Assembly: GCA_963931575.1 (NCBI GenBank)
Contig: OZ007029.1
Location: 1,960,921 to 2,024,920 of the forward strand
Direction: 5' to 3'
From: Gastranaerophilus sp944325835
GTDB taxonomy: Bacteria; Cyanobacteriota; Vampirovibrionia; Gastranaerophilales; Gastranaerophilaceae
DNA: 64,000 nt
The notes beneath the pieces are model-generated. The model ran no database searches. It was not told where the DNA came from and saw only the letters and a program-made list of their open reading frames with translations. The translations under genes were made by a program, and so were the position numbers. Each line of letters opens with the position of its first letter. Position 1 is the stretch's first letter. Positions 8,319 through 16,480 of the stretch are shown here, piece after piece.

Positions 8319-9458
8319 TTAGTATAAATTACTCAAACATTCTATAGCCCTTTTTTTGTTTTCAGGTACGGGGTGGGCATATCTCATAGTTGTTTGAATA
8401 CTACTATGGCCTAATATTTCTTGAACTACTACCAAGTCCGTGCCGGATTCCACCATGCGAGTGGCTACAGTATGGCGCAAATCGTGAAATCTGAAATTTT
8501 TAATATTTGCGTTTTTTAATACTGTAGAAAAAGCCTTTTTTATATCTTTATATGGTTTATTTGTTTCGGGATTAATAAAAACATATTCACTACTAGAGTT
8601 AGCTAATATGCCTTTTAATGTAATGTCTAAGCGGGGCGATATAGGTATTTTACGAGCCTTACCGGATTTTGTTTTTAATACTTCTATAAATCCTTCTTTA
8701 AAATCTATTTGCGACCATTTTAAATTAAATATTTCAGCGCGTCGCATACCTGTTTGTAAGGCGCAAATAACTATAGGTTTTAAATAAATATAAGGATATA
8801 ACAAATTGCCGGCTTTATCCTCGTAGGCCGTTTCTATTGCTTTAAATAATGCTTTTTCTTCTTCAATGGTTAAAAACCTTATTTTAAAATTTTCTTCTCT
8901 TAATTGCCCTACAGACCGGCATGGGTTGGATTCAATTAAACCATTATCAATACACAGATTAAACATTTTACTTAGCATTTCAATATGTCTATTGATTGTA
9001 GAATTTGCGCGCTTTTTTTCTATCTCAATTTCTTTATAAATATATTTTTTTCTACAACCGTTTTTGCCGTAATCAGGATTGTCGATTTTAATTCTATTTT
9101 TTATTTTATAATGTGCCAAAAAAGCTTTAAAGTCTTCTATCCTATTAGGTGTTATATTTTCAAGTAGGCAATTTTTCCCAAAAAATTCAACAACTTTTTT
9201 AATATACCCAGTATCATTTTTGTAGCTTAATTTGTTATTATCAGAATGATTTTTATATATATTAATTCCGTCTTGTAATTTTATTGCTTTTTTAGCCTTT
9301 GCATAGTTTAAATCACCCCGCATAATTTCCGTCATTATAATTTTTTCGGCTTGTAATGCGGTGCGTTCATCTACAGCCGTACTACACCGGCGCTCATATC
9401 TAACGCCGTCTATTTGAAACCTGCAATACCACCGGCCGCCCCGTTTTCGTACACTCAT
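8319..9458 (-). CDS. int: Tyrosine recombinase, phage integrase
   Basis: 379 residues. The N-terminal arm-binding domain (GGRWYCRFQIDGVRYERRC), a core-binding SAM-like domain (about 65-185) and a catalytic domain follow. The catalytic set is visible: Arg in QTGMRRAEIFNLKW, Lys in KTKSGKARKIP, H325 and R328 in HDLRH, H351 in GHSS and the nucleophile Y360 in MRYAHP. It would recombine attP with the 3' half of tRNA-fMet. It is the last gene of the leftward lysogeny operon and abuts the arm-type repeats, 6 bp from the 19-bp repeat. Confidence 0.96.
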   Translation of the reverse strand: MSVRKRGGRWYCRFQIDGVRYERRCSTAVDERTALQAEKIIMTEIMRGDLNYAKAKKAIKLQDGINIYKNHSDNNKLSYKNDTGYIKKVVEFFGKNCLLENITPNRIEDFKAFLAHYKIKNRIKIDNPDYGKNGCRKKYIYKEIEIEKKRANSTINRHIEMLSKMFNLCIDNGLIESNPCRSVGQLREENFKIRFLTIEEEKALFKAIETAYEDKAGNLLYPYIYLKPIVICALQTGMRRAEIFNLKWSQIDFKEGFIEVLKTKSGKARKIPISPRLDITLKGILANSSSEYVFINPETNKPYKDIKKAFSTVLKNANIKNFRFHDLRHTVATRMVESGTDLVVVQEILGHSSIQTTMRYAHPVPENKKRAIECLSNLY

Positions 9459-9461
9459 AAC

Positions 9462-10271
9462 TTAATCCTTGATTTCTTCCCGCAAAAATTTTAAATAAAA
9501 TGGTTTTTTATTTAATTCATGCGCTCCTCTGTTTTTATGCAAATAACTTATAATATCTTTGCTTGTTGCAAATAATTCAGTAACAGAAACAAGGCAATAA
9601 TTTTTCATATCATTTTTAAATAAATTATTATTACAAGCTATTTCTAATAATTTTGCTTTTGATGATTTATACGGTATTTTTATTTTATTCTGTTTAATTA
9701 TTTGAGTTAGTTCTTCTTTTGTATAATAAATAGCTGTATTCTCTATATAGTCTTTATCTTCAATGGGTTTAACCTCTAAAAATCCAGCTTTTTTAAGTTC
9801 TAAAAATACATTTTCTTTTTTTGCATAATAAACATTATATAAACTTTTTCTTGCGCTAGAAAAGAAATGATATATATCTCTAATTTGGTAATTCTTAATT
9901 ATCGGTAAAAAAATTTTTAATTCATCTATATCACTCTTTGCCATACCTTGTATATTTTTAATAGATTCATCTACAATATTTTTATTCAAATAAACTATTT
10001 TGGTATATTCTTTTAATTTATCTTCATAAGAAATATTTTTATTATTTTTTACTTCTATTGCTTGCATTAATTTGCTAAAAAATCCCGGAGATTTATCTTT
10101 TATATAGTCAAGATTATCATACACAACATTAATCATGTGTTTGCAAATTTGTTTTTTACCGCCCGCCGGACAAGTACAAGCTATAGCATTTTCAAAAACA
10201 AAAACATTATAAATATTATCTGATGTTTTACTTTTTATTTGCTTTTCTAAAATAATATTACCAATATTCAC
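9462..10271 (-). CDS. SWIM zinc-finger protein of the lysogeny operon
   Basis: 270 residues from the GTG at 10271, chosen because AGAGGTG lies 8 nt upstream; a longer reading to 10319 would overlap the repressor gene. Near the N-terminus, CTCPAGGKKQICKHM matches the SWIM finger pattern CxC(n)CxH. A C-terminal stretch (TKEELTQIIKQNKIKIP ... KAKLLEIACNN) looks like a SAP-type helix-extended-helix, so both ends may bind nucleic acid. The middle is helical and Lys-rich. It lies between the repressor and integrase, so it should be expressed in the lysogen. Function unknown: a role in immunity, recombination or exclusion is speculation. Confidence 0.8.
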   Translation of the reverse strand: MNIGNIILEKQIKSKTSDNIYNVFVFENAIACTCPAGGKKQICKHMINVVYDNLDYIKDKSPGFFSKLMQAIEVKNNKNISYEDKLKEYTKIVYLNKNIVDESIKNIQGMAKSDIDELKIFLPIIKNYQIRDIYHFFSSARKSLYNVYYAKKENVFLELKKAGFLEVKPIEDKDYIENTAIYYTKEELTQIIKQNKIKIPYKSSKAKLLEIACNNNLFKNDMKNYCLVSVTELFATSKDIISYLHKNRGAHELNKKPFYLKFLREEIKD

Positions 10272-10290
10272 AGACAAAACACCTCTTTTT

Positions 10291-10956
10291 TTAATTTTCT
10301 TCCCGCCAAATACCAACAATACGGCCGATTATTTGAAAATCGGCAGCGTCCTTTTGTTCAATATGCCGTACCGGATATTCTTTATTATCCGATTTAACTA
10401 TGATTTGGTCTATATTTAAAACCAGTCTTTTAATAAAAATATTATCCCCGAATCTGAATATGTAAACACGATTATCGCGGATTTGTTCACCATTCCAATG
10501 CTCTATTACTAATTTATCCCTATCATATATGTAAGGGGTCATGCTATCCCCTACGGCGTTTATAATTGAATATTTTTTAAAACTTGAAAAAGATTGAAAA
10601 CAACGCCGTGGTACATGTAATATTTCTTTTTGTTCTGAAAAAACAAAAGCCCCGCTACCACATGAGCCAAATACGTCCGGGTAGTAATCCAAAGCTATAG
10701 TATCTTCCGGCATGCTATTTTCATTTAAAATTTTGTATGCCGCTTGGTATTGTTCAGGTATTTTCATGGAATCTGAAAAAGAAATGTTAAAAAATTTCTC
10801 TAATTTTTTTATATCCGATTCCGTAAGTTCTACGTCTTTGTCGCGTTTGTAGTTTATGTTTGAACGCGATACACCAAGTGCGGCCGCAATATCTACAGGC
10901 CTAACCGGCACTTTTGATAAGTTTTGTAAAGTCTTGAAAACCTTGTTAAATTTCAT
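10291..10956 (-). CDS. CI-like repressor, HTH plus S24 peptidase
   Basis: 221 residues: an N-terminal helix-turn-helix (VRPVDIAAALGVSRSNINYK), a linker with a Cys-Gly cleavage-type site (GSCGSGAF), and a LexA/S24 domain with the catalytic Ser in VGDSMTPYIYDRDKL and Lys in IFIKRL. It would hold the lysogenic state and be inactivated by RecA-stimulated self-cleavage, as known for the family. It is first in the leftward operon; AAAGGT precedes the ATG and a 22-bp palindrome lies 15 bp upstream. Confidence 0.93.
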   Translation of the reverse strand: MKFNKVFKTLQNLSKVPVRPVDIAAALGVSRSNINYKRDKDVELTESDIKKLEKFFNISFSDSMKIPEQYQAAYKILNENSMPEDTIALDYYPDVFGSCGSGAFVFSEQKEILHVPRRCFQSFSSFKKYSIINAVGDSMTPYIYDRDKLVIEHWNGEQIRDNRVYIFRFGDNIFIKRLVLNIDQIIVKSDNKEYPVRHIEQKDAADFQIIGRIVGIWREEN

Positions 10957-10970
10957 AGTCTAACCTTTTT

Positions 10971-10992
10971 ACTTTTGTTTTAAAACAAAAGT
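10971..10992. promoter_or_regulatory. Repressor operator palindrome
   Basis: Perfect 22-bp palindrome with half-site ACTTTTGTTTT, between the repressor gene and the rightward promoter. Related half-sites recur at 11021-11034 (TTGTTTTAATTTTT, inside the rightward promoter spacer) and at 11162-11178 (TGTTTTAGAACAAA), giving three operator-like positions as in lambda OR. Assignment to this repressor is inference. Confidence 0.7.
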
Positions 10993-11013
10993 TCAAATAT
11001 TAAATAAAAATAC

Positions 11014-11042
11014 TTGACATTTGTTTTAATTTTTTGTACGAT
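11014..11042 (+). promoter_or_regulatory. Early rightward promoter (PR-like)
   Basis: TTGACA at 11014-11019 and TACGAT at 11037-11042 with a 17-bp spacer that contains an operator-like half-site. It faces the early genes starting at 11196, and the untranslated leader would be about 145 nt with no ORF. I see nothing else certain in 11043-11195. Confidence 0.7.
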
Positions 11043-11195
11043 TGTTTCATACTTAATTTATTAAATACTTAAACACTTTAATAATTATATTAATGCAGGC
11101 GCATGTAAAAATCAATACTTGCGGTATATTGCATTGCTAAAATTCTTAAAGAAATTTAACAAATGTTTTAGAACAAACAAGAGAAAGGGCGAAGA

Positions 11196-11357
11196 ATGGC
11201 AATTGAAGATTTAAAAATTACATTATCTGTAACCGTTCCGCAAGAATTAGCAAAAGACATAGAAGACTTGCGTGGTAATACCCCAAGGTCTGAATATCTA
11301 CGCGTAATTATTGCCGAATCAGTAAGAAAACAAAAAGCCGCTATTACGGCAGTATAG
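11196..11357 (+). CDS. Ribbon-helix-helix regulator (Cro/Arc-like position)
   Basis: 53 residues. The body, ITLSVTVPQELAKDIEDL followed by TPRSEYLRVIIAESV, is a textbook RHH (CopG/Arc) unit: one beta strand and two helices. It is the first gene after the rightward promoter, the place held by Cro in lambdoid phages, so it is likely the lytic-side regulator. A GAGAAAGGG ribosome site precedes the ATG. Confidence 0.8.
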   Translation: MAIEDLKITLSVTVPQELAKDIEDLRGNTPRSEYLRVIIAESVRKQKAAITAV

Positions 11358-11366
11358 GCGGTAGCT

Positions 11367-11561
11367 ATGGAGTTATTAACGATTAAAGAAGTTATGAAAA
11401 TGTTTCATTTAACTAAACGTAAGACTATAGATAATTGGCTTTATAGCGGCACGCTACCCCGTAGTTTAACGGTTAGAATCGGCCGGCATGTATTTTTTAT
11501 AAAAGACAAACTGGAAGATTTTTTAAAAACCGTTAATGAAGAACAGGCGGCAAACACCTAA
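11367..11561 (+). CDS. Excisionase/MerR-type helix-turn-helix protein
   Basis: 64 residues matching the HTH_17 excisionase-type winged helix: LLTIKEVMKMFHLTKRKTIDNWLYSGTLP followed by the basic wing VRIGRHVFFIKDKLEDFL. Proteins of this kind act as phage excisionases or early regulators. Its place just after the RHH gene in the early operon fits either role. It starts 9 bp after the RHH stop. Confidence 0.8.
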   Translation: MELLTIKEVMKMFHLTKRKTIDNWLYSGTLPRSLTVRIGRHVFFIKDKLEDFLKTVNEEQAANT

Positions 11562-11583
11562 CAAAATTACAGGAGTTCACACA

Positions 11584-11757
11584 ATGAGAAAGAGAAATTT
11601 TTTAAACACTATTTGCCCGTTTAGTGTTTTGGAAAAGAGAGTTACATGGGGCGAATATATCAAATTACAGATACAAGCAATTTTAGGGCTTATATGCTTC
11701 TTTGCATACTATTTTATAGCGGTTGTTGTTGCTGATATTGTAAAGGTGGCCGGGTAA
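11584..11757 (+). CDS. Small single-span membrane protein
   Basis: 57 residues from the ATG at 11584, which has AGGAG 9 bases upstream; the longer frame starting at 11536 overlaps the previous gene and lacks a site. One transmembrane helix (about 30-52, LQIQAILGLICFFAYYFIAVVV). The stop overlaps the start of the replication gene (TAATG), suggesting coupling. Function unknown. Confidence 0.6.
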   Translation: MRKRNFLNTICPFSVLEKRVTWGEYIKLQIQAILGLICFFAYYFIAVVVADIVKVAG

Positions 11758-12860
11758 TGAATATTGAAGTTAAAACAAAAAACGGCTATGTAAAAATCGC
11801 TAATAATTTGTTTGACAATATCATTTTTAGAGATTTCAACAACCGCGAAAGAGCCGTAATATTTTTGGTTATCCGCCTATCATACGGATTTAACCATAAA
11901 GCGGCCATAATTAAACCTAAAGCCCGCTTTGGTTTAATTGGTATGCACAGGCAACATATTGACAGGGCTTTAGATAGTTTAATTGCTAAAAATGTTATTA
12001 TCGACCGCGGTAATGATGAATTTATGCTAAATAAGCATTTTGATACCTGGAAGGTTAAGTTAAATAAACATTTTAATGAAGATAATTTTAACGAATTAAA
12101 AGGCTTGCAGTTTAGGGGAAATGTAACCGCCACGGTTACAAATTGTAACCAAGAATATGACATAAATAATTTTGAAGATGTAACCCCCGTGGTTACAAAC
12201 TGTAACCAAAAAGATAGTATAAGTTGTAACAATGACGGTTACAAAATGCAAACCACTATGGTTACAAATAGTAACCAAAATAAAAATACCCAAGTAACCA
12301 CCACGGTTACAGATTTTAAAAATTGTAACCACCACGGTTACAACGAAGTAACCACCACGGTTACAAAAAATGAAATTTTGTCACCACCACGGTTACATGG
12401 GCAAGCTGAAAACACAGACAGCGAAAGCGATATAACCGCACTTAAAGACATTATTAAAGACAATATAAAGACATGTATTAAAGACATTTCTTTTATAGGA
12501 GAAGAAGAAAAAAAAGTTGCTAAAAATTTTGACCCATATTTTGATAATCCGATAGTAGAAAAATTTAAAAAGGAATATGAAAAAAATTTTGATAAAAAAA
12601 GATGTTATTTAGACAATTTCAAAATTAACAAATTAATTGAAATTTCCGTGGATAATCCCGACTTTGTCGAAAAATTGCCGGAAATTATAAAAAAGTTTTC
12701 AAAATTAAAATTTACCAATGCGCCTGCAACTTTAAAATGGCTTATCAACGAAGGGGGCTGGGCAGGTATTTTAAACGGTGAATATGATTCATTTATAAAA
12801 AACGAAGATTCCCAAAACAGTAGTTTTGATTTGGGGATACCAGTATGGAGTGATGATTAA
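11757..12860 (+). CDS. RepO-like replication initiator with internal origin
   Basis: 367 residues. Residues 1-105 match the phage replication protein O N-terminal winged-helix type (RERAVIFLVIRLSYGFNHKAA ... LIGMHRQHIDRALDSLI). Residues about 120-215 are a low-complexity segment of repeated VTTTVT and NCNQ peptides because the DNA there is an array of dyad iterons. The C-terminus (about 255-367) would contact the helicase loader encoded next. As in lambda O, the origin lies within the initiator gene. It directly precedes the DnaC-like gene with no gap. Confidence 0.88.
   Translation: MNIEVKTKNGYVKIANNLFDNIIFRDFNNRERAVIFLVIRLSYGFNHKAAIIKPKARFGLIGMHRQHIDRALDSLIAKNVIIDRGNDEFMLNKHFDTWKVKLNKHFNEDNFNELKGLQFRGNVTATVTNCNQEYDINNFEDVTPVVTNCNQKDSISCNNDGYKMQTTMVTNSNQNKNTQVTTTVTDFKNCNHHGYNEVTTTVTKNEILSPPRLHGQAENTDSESDITALKDIIKDNIKTCIKDISFIGEEEKKVAKNFDPYFDNPIVEKFKKEYEKNFDKKRCYLDNFKINKLIEISVDNPDFVEKLPEIIKKFSKLKFTNAPATLKWLINEGGWAGILNGEYDSFIKNEDSQNSSFDLGIPVWSDD
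12123..12396. repeat. Iteron array, probable phage replication origin
   Basis: Eight 17-bp dyads of the form GTAACC-N5-GGTTAC at 12123-12139, 12180-12196, 12226-12242, 12249-12265 (degenerate left arm), 12294-12310, 12325-12341, 12348-12364 and 12380-12396 (degenerate left arm). After the first, second and fourth copies there is an extra GTAACC about 5 bp downstream, making overlapping dyads. The region to the right (12430-12620) is very A+T-rich and could be the unwinding element. The arrangement parallels lambda ori within gene O. It is not a CRISPR: spacing is irregular and the array is translated. Confidence 0.85.
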
Positions 12861-13661
12861 ATGCAGAAAATCAACGAGATTTTAAACAGCGATATTAAAA
12901 AATTGGACAGATGTAAATATTGCGGTAAAGAATACATAATAAAAGAATTTAAGGTTTTTGAAGGTAAACCGGAAGAAAAAATAACCCGCATAGAAGTACC
13001 GGCATGTAATTGTATTGAATTACAGGAACAAAGGCGGAAAAGTGCGGCTGAAGAAAAAGAAAAAAAAGAAAGGTTAGATAAACTTTTTGAAAATTCACTT
13101 ATAACGCCGTATTTTAAAAAGAAAACTTTTGAAAATCTGCAAAAAAAGGCCGTAGAATACGGAAACGAAAAAGAATTAAAACGGCTTTACCAATATGCGC
13201 AAAATTTCAAAAAAAACGAAATGCCCGGCATATTTTTAACAGGAAAGCCCGGAGTTGGTAAAACTTCCATGCTTGCGGCCGTATCAAATGAATTAATACA
13301 ACGCGGGTTTAATGTTTTATTTGTGACGTTTTCCGCTTTAATGGAACGGTTTTTAAAATACAGCGCAGAGCATAACGGCGATATATATCCGCTTCTTATG
13401 TGGCTTGTAAAGTTTGATTTTGTCGTAATTGATGATATTGGCCGCGAAAATTACACCGACAGGCGTAAAGAAATTGCGTACAGAATTATAGATACACTTT
13501 TAAATTATGAGATTCCAACAGGTTTTACCGCTAACCCCGAAATGTTAGATAAATTAAGAAAAATTGAGGATTGGGGCGCAGTGCTTGACCGTCTTAAAGA
13601 TATTTGCGGGCTTGCAATTAATTTTAAAGGCGAATCCGTAAGGGGGCGCAAATGGCAATAA
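12861..13661 (+). CDS. DnaC/IstB-type helicase loader ATPase
   Basis: 266 residues. An N-terminal zinc-ribbon-like pair (CKYCGKE ... CNC, about 18-52) precedes an AAA+ core with Walker A GKPGVGKT (about 128-135), Walker B FVVIDDIGREN and an arginine-rich C-terminus. It is the DnaC/DnaI/IstB type. It follows the RepO-like initiator directly, as expected for a protein that loads the host DnaB helicase at the phage origin. Confidence 0.9.
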   Translation: MQKINEILNSDIKKLDRCKYCGKEYIIKEFKVFEGKPEEKITRIEVPACNCIELQEQRRKSAAEEKEKKERLDKLFENSLITPYFKKKTFENLQKKAVEYGNEKELKRLYQYAQNFKKNEMPGIFLTGKPGVGKTSMLAAVSNELIQRGFNVLFVTFSALMERFLKYSAEHNGDIYPLLMWLVKFDFVVIDDIGRENYTDRRKEIAYRIIDTLLNYEIPTGFTANPEMLDKLRKIEDWGAVLDRLKDICGLAINFKGESVRGRKWQ

Positions 13662-13921
13662 ACATTAAAACATACAAAGAAAATAAAGACATAATCAGGA
13701 ATTTAAAGAAAATTAATCAATATTTTATAGACCAATTCCCGGAAAAATCGGCGGGCTGGGTTGGTATAACATCTTTATTTTATTCCCAGTGTGCAATAGG
13801 TGAATATTTAAAAGAAAAATCAAAGGTAGATAAAAGATTTATACCGGCTTTAAAAGCTATTTTATGGAGTTATTTAAACGAAATTAGCGGCTACGAAGAC
13901 CGCGGAAAGGATAAAGAATAA
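13652..13921 (+). CDS. Hypothetical early protein
   Basis: 89 residues, overlapping the end of the loader gene by 10 bp and directly followed by ssb, so surely part of the replication operon. Mostly helical, with no recognised domain. It may be a small accessory replication protein by context only. Confidence 0.6.
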   Translation: MAINIKTYKENKDIIRNLKKINQYFIDQFPEKSAGWVGITSLFYSQCAIGEYLKEKSKVDKRFIPALKAILWSYLNEISGYEDRGKDKE

Positions 13922-14251
13922 ATGGCAGATATTAACACAGTGACATTAAGCGGCCGGCTTGGTGACGCCCCGCAAATGAGATATTTTGAATCAGGCAATA
14001 AGACGGTAACTATTTCTATAGGGGTTAATAAATGGAGTAAAAAACAGGAAAAAGAAGTAGTTACATGGCATACCGCCCGCGCTTGGGGCAGTAAAGCGGA
14101 GTTTATCGGCGAAGTAGCCAAAAAAGGGGCTTTGGTATTTATAGAAGGAACTTTAGAAAAAGACGTTTTTAAAGATGAATCCGGCCGGGATATAGCCAAA
14201 ACTTATATTTTGATAAACGAAATAAAAGTATCAAATAAAAAAGAGGATTAA
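13922..14251 (+). CDS. ssb: Single-stranded DNA-binding protein
   Basis: 109 residues with the bacterial SSB OB-fold: NTVTLSGRLGDAPQMRYF, then KTVTISIGVNKW, WHTARAWGSKAEFIGEV and KGALVFIEGTLE. It is shorter than host SSB (about 150-180) and lacks the acidic C-terminal tip that recruits host partners, ending in KKED. It would coat single strands at the phage fork. Adjacent to the initiator and loader genes. Confidence 0.93.
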   Translation: MADINTVTLSGRLGDAPQMRYFESGNKTVTISIGVNKWSKKQEKEVVTWHTARAWGSKAEFIGEVAKKGALVFIEGTLEKDVFKDESGRDIAKTYILINEIKVSNKKED

Positions 14252-14285
14252 AAATAATTCCATGCAATGGAAGATAGGGCGTTAA

Positions 14286-14561
14286 ATGAACATTAAAGCA
14301 TTTTTAGAGGGAAAAGAATTAAATAAAATTTTGGAAAAGGATTTAAGTAACAGAGAGTTAGAAACCTTAAAAGGAATTGCGCTGGGTTTTGATATTTCCG
14401 AAATTGCAAAAAATCTAAAAATATCAAGAAATACCGTAAAAGTTTATTTAAATAACCTGTCTTATAAAATCACCATACCGACCACTAAAACTAATTTTAG
14501 GGTAGCAATGTGCATATTTTACAACCACTTCAAGGAAGTTTTAGAAAATGGAAGAAATTAA
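14286..14561 (+). CDS. LuxR-type helix-turn-helix protein
   Basis: 91 residues containing a GerE/LuxR-type HTH: LSNRELETLKGIALGFDISEIAKNLKISRNTVKVYLNNL. There is no receiver or ligand domain, so it is a stand-alone DNA-binding regulator, perhaps controlling middle or late genes. It overlaps the following gene by 14 bp. Confidence 0.75.
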   Translation: MNIKAFLEGKELNKILEKDLSNRELETLKGIALGFDISEIAKNLKISRNTVKVYLNNLSYKITIPTTKTNFRVAMCIFYNHFKEVLENGRN

Positions 14562-15048
14562 AGTAATAAACGGAAAAGAGTATAAATTTGAAGTTACCGA
14601 AAACGAAATATTAGCGCGCGAAATACGCAAGCTGAATTTTGCCGGCTACAAAATAGTCGCGGTTACTGATTGTTACTCTACAGAATTTTATAAAATTTTT
14701 GGAAATGAAAAAAAATTAATAGGGAAACTTATATACAACCCAGCTAATTATAAATTCTCATTGTGGAAATTTTTAAAATCTAAAAATCATATAATGAATG
14801 TTACAAATGAAGTAGGGGTAAACGGTGCGATTTTTTCCAAATTGCGGGTTGGCGATTATTTATATTTCAAAATTGATAAAAAGACTTATAAAATCCGCGT
14901 CGGTAAGGCTATACAAGTAGGAAACTATAAAAATTTTGAAGGTACGGCCTATAATTCCGAATTGCAATTTTTTATACCATTATCGGAATTAACCGAACTT
15001 GAAAACAAAAAGACCGGCGGAAAAAGAAACAAAAGGCGGCCGGCATGA
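14548..15048 (+). CDS. Hypothetical early protein
   Basis: 166 residues, not recognised. A likely alpha/beta protein, Lys-rich, with a basic tail (KKTGGKRNKRRPA). It overlaps the HTH gene upstream by 14 bp and the methyltransferase gene downstream by 4 bp, so it is translated within the early operon. Confidence 0.6.
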   Translation: MEEIKVINGKEYKFEVTENEILAREIRKLNFAGYKIVAVTDCYSTEFYKIFGNEKKLIGKLIYNPANYKFSLWKFLKSKNHIMNVTNEVGVNGAIFSKLRVGDYLYFKIDKKTYKIRVGKAIQVGNYKNFEGTAYNSELQFFIPLSELTELENKKTGGKRNKRRPA

Positions 15049-15785
15049 TAAAAGCAGATATTAACAGATTCAAAAATAAAATATTTACCGCGCCTGCTCA
15101 ATTGTTTTTAAGGTTTTTGGAAGACAAAAGCGTAGATTTGGCACTAATTGACCCGGCCTATGGTATAGATTATTGCGGCCAATTAAAAAGAAAATTGGGC
15201 GGCAAAAGATTATCAATAACTAAATATCATTGGAATGATTACGGCGCGCAAGACCAAACATGGGATAAAGAGCGCACAAGCCCTGATTTGATTAAAGAAG
15301 TTATAAGGGTATCAAAAAATCAAATTATATGGGGTGGTAATTACTTTGGCGATATTTTAGCGCCTACTCAATGTTTATTGATTTGGAATAAAATACAACG
15401 CGGCTTTAGTCTTGCAGACGGTGAAGTAGCGTGGACATCTTACAATAAAGCATTAAGGATTTTTGATTATTCCCGAAGTGAATATAAGGCAGATGAACCA
15501 TATAAAATACACCCCACACAAAAGCCGGTAAAGCTTTTTGAATGGTGTTTAGATAAGGCAAAATTAAAACCCGGTGCAACTGTTTTAGATTGTTTTTGCG
15601 GTAGCGGTACAACCGCCATAGCTTGTTACAACAAAGGGTTAAATTATATTTGTTTAGACCAAGACCCGGATATGATAGCAAAAGCTCGTAACAGACTTTG
15701 GAACGTGCAAAGACAAATAAGGCTAATAAAACCGGAAGAAATAGTAATACAACAAAGTTTAAGAGGGCTTGAAAATGAAATATAA
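15045..15785 (+). CDS. Beta-class DNA adenine/N4-cytosine methyltransferase
   Basis: 246 residues. The catalytic motif IV LIDPAYG comes first (about 32-38) and the AdoMet-binding motif I DCFCGSGTTAIACYNKG near residue 190, the beta-class order. A HPTQKPV segment precedes motif I, as usual. The DPAY tetrad is a variant of DPPY. No restriction partner is nearby, so it is an orphan phage methylase, probably protecting phage DNA from host restriction or marking it. The recognition sequence is unknown. Confidence 0.9.
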   Translation: MIKADINRFKNKIFTAPAQLFLRFLEDKSVDLALIDPAYGIDYCGQLKRKLGGKRLSITKYHWNDYGAQDQTWDKERTSPDLIKEVIRVSKNQIIWGGNYFGDILAPTQCLLIWNKIQRGFSLADGEVAWTSYNKALRIFDYSRSEYKADEPYKIHPTQKPVKLFEWCLDKAKLKPGATVLDCFCGSGTTAIACYNKGLNYICLDQDPDMIAKARNRLWNVQRQIRLIKPEEIVIQQSLRGLENEI

Positions 15786-16239
15786 AAGAAAAGCAGTTAT
15801 ATGCGACATAGACGGGTGTTTATTAGATACGTCGCAAATATTCAAAGAGATTGAAGAAAAAGGCTTGCAGGGTAACGAAAAATGGGCGTATTTTGAACGC
15901 TATGCAAATGACCGCGATAAAGCAAAATTTAATTTTATATTGGCAGATGTTTTAAATTGTTTGCGTAATCAGGGTTATAAAATCATTTTTTCAACCGCCC
16001 GGAGTGAAGCAATAAGGATTAATACAAAAATCCGATTACAAACTGATTTAGGCTTTATGAGTGATTTATTCATGCGGCCGCTTGGGAATATAAACCCGGC
16101 CGCGGAAGTGAAAGCTGAACATCTGAAAAGCATAAAAGAATTTTACAACGCTTGTATAGCGATTGATGATGAAGACGAAAATTTAAAAATGTTTTCAAAA
16201 AACGGGTTATTAGCGGTAAAGCTTGAATCCCGTCAATAA
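15775..16239 (+). CDS. HAD-family phosphatase, polynucleotide 3'-phosphatase-like
   Basis: 154 residues from the ATG at 15775, which has AGAGGG 7 bases upstream; it overlaps the methylase end by 11 bp. HAD motif I is VICDIDGCLLDT, motif II IIFSTARSE, motif III Lys in AEHLKSIKE and motif IV AIDDEDENLKMF. This resembles the phosphatase half of T4 polynucleotide kinase, so it may remove 3' phosphates in DNA/RNA repair. Other small phosphatase roles are possible. Confidence 0.8.
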   Translation: MKYKRKAVICDIDGCLLDTSQIFKEIEEKGLQGNEKWAYFERYANDRDKAKFNFILADVLNCLRNQGYKIIFSTARSEAIRINTKIRLQTDLGFMSDLFMRPLGNINPAAEVKAEHLKSIKEFYNACIAIDDEDENLKMFSKNGLLAVKLESRQ

Positions 16240-16258
16240 GAAAGAAAGGCAGGTACAC

Positions 16259-16480
16259 ATGGGATTAAATTTAATTCCTAAAAATGTTTCAGAGCAACAA
16301 AAAGAAGCGTATTTGTTAATGGCAATAATGCGCGAATACGAAAAACAAGACAAAATAACCGACGCGGTTAATATCCCTTATTTTATCCGGGCACGTCAAA
16401 AGGTTGACCGGATTATACAAAGTGGGGAATTAGATAAAAAGTTTAAGGAATACAAAGAAAAGGAGAAAAAACATGGCTAA
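16259..16480 (+). CDS. Hypothetical small early protein
   Basis: 73 residues from the ATG at 16259, supported by AGGCAGGT upstream; an in-frame upstream start at 16223 would overlap the phosphatase. Helical and highly charged. It overlaps the next gene by 8 bp. Unknown function. Confidence 0.55.
   Translation: MGLNLIPKNVSEQQKEAYLLMAIMREYEKQDKITDAVNIPYFIRARQKVDRIIQSGELDKKFKEYKEKEKKHG

Noticed and set aside
12096..12335. Minus-strand frame across the iterons
   Set aside because: Arises from the palindromic repeats, which read similarly on both strands.
12123..12396. Short palindromic repeats reminiscent of a CRISPR array
   Set aside because: Spacing is irregular (23-57 bp), the array lies inside a translated replication gene, and the units are 17-bp dyads; an iteron origin explains it better.
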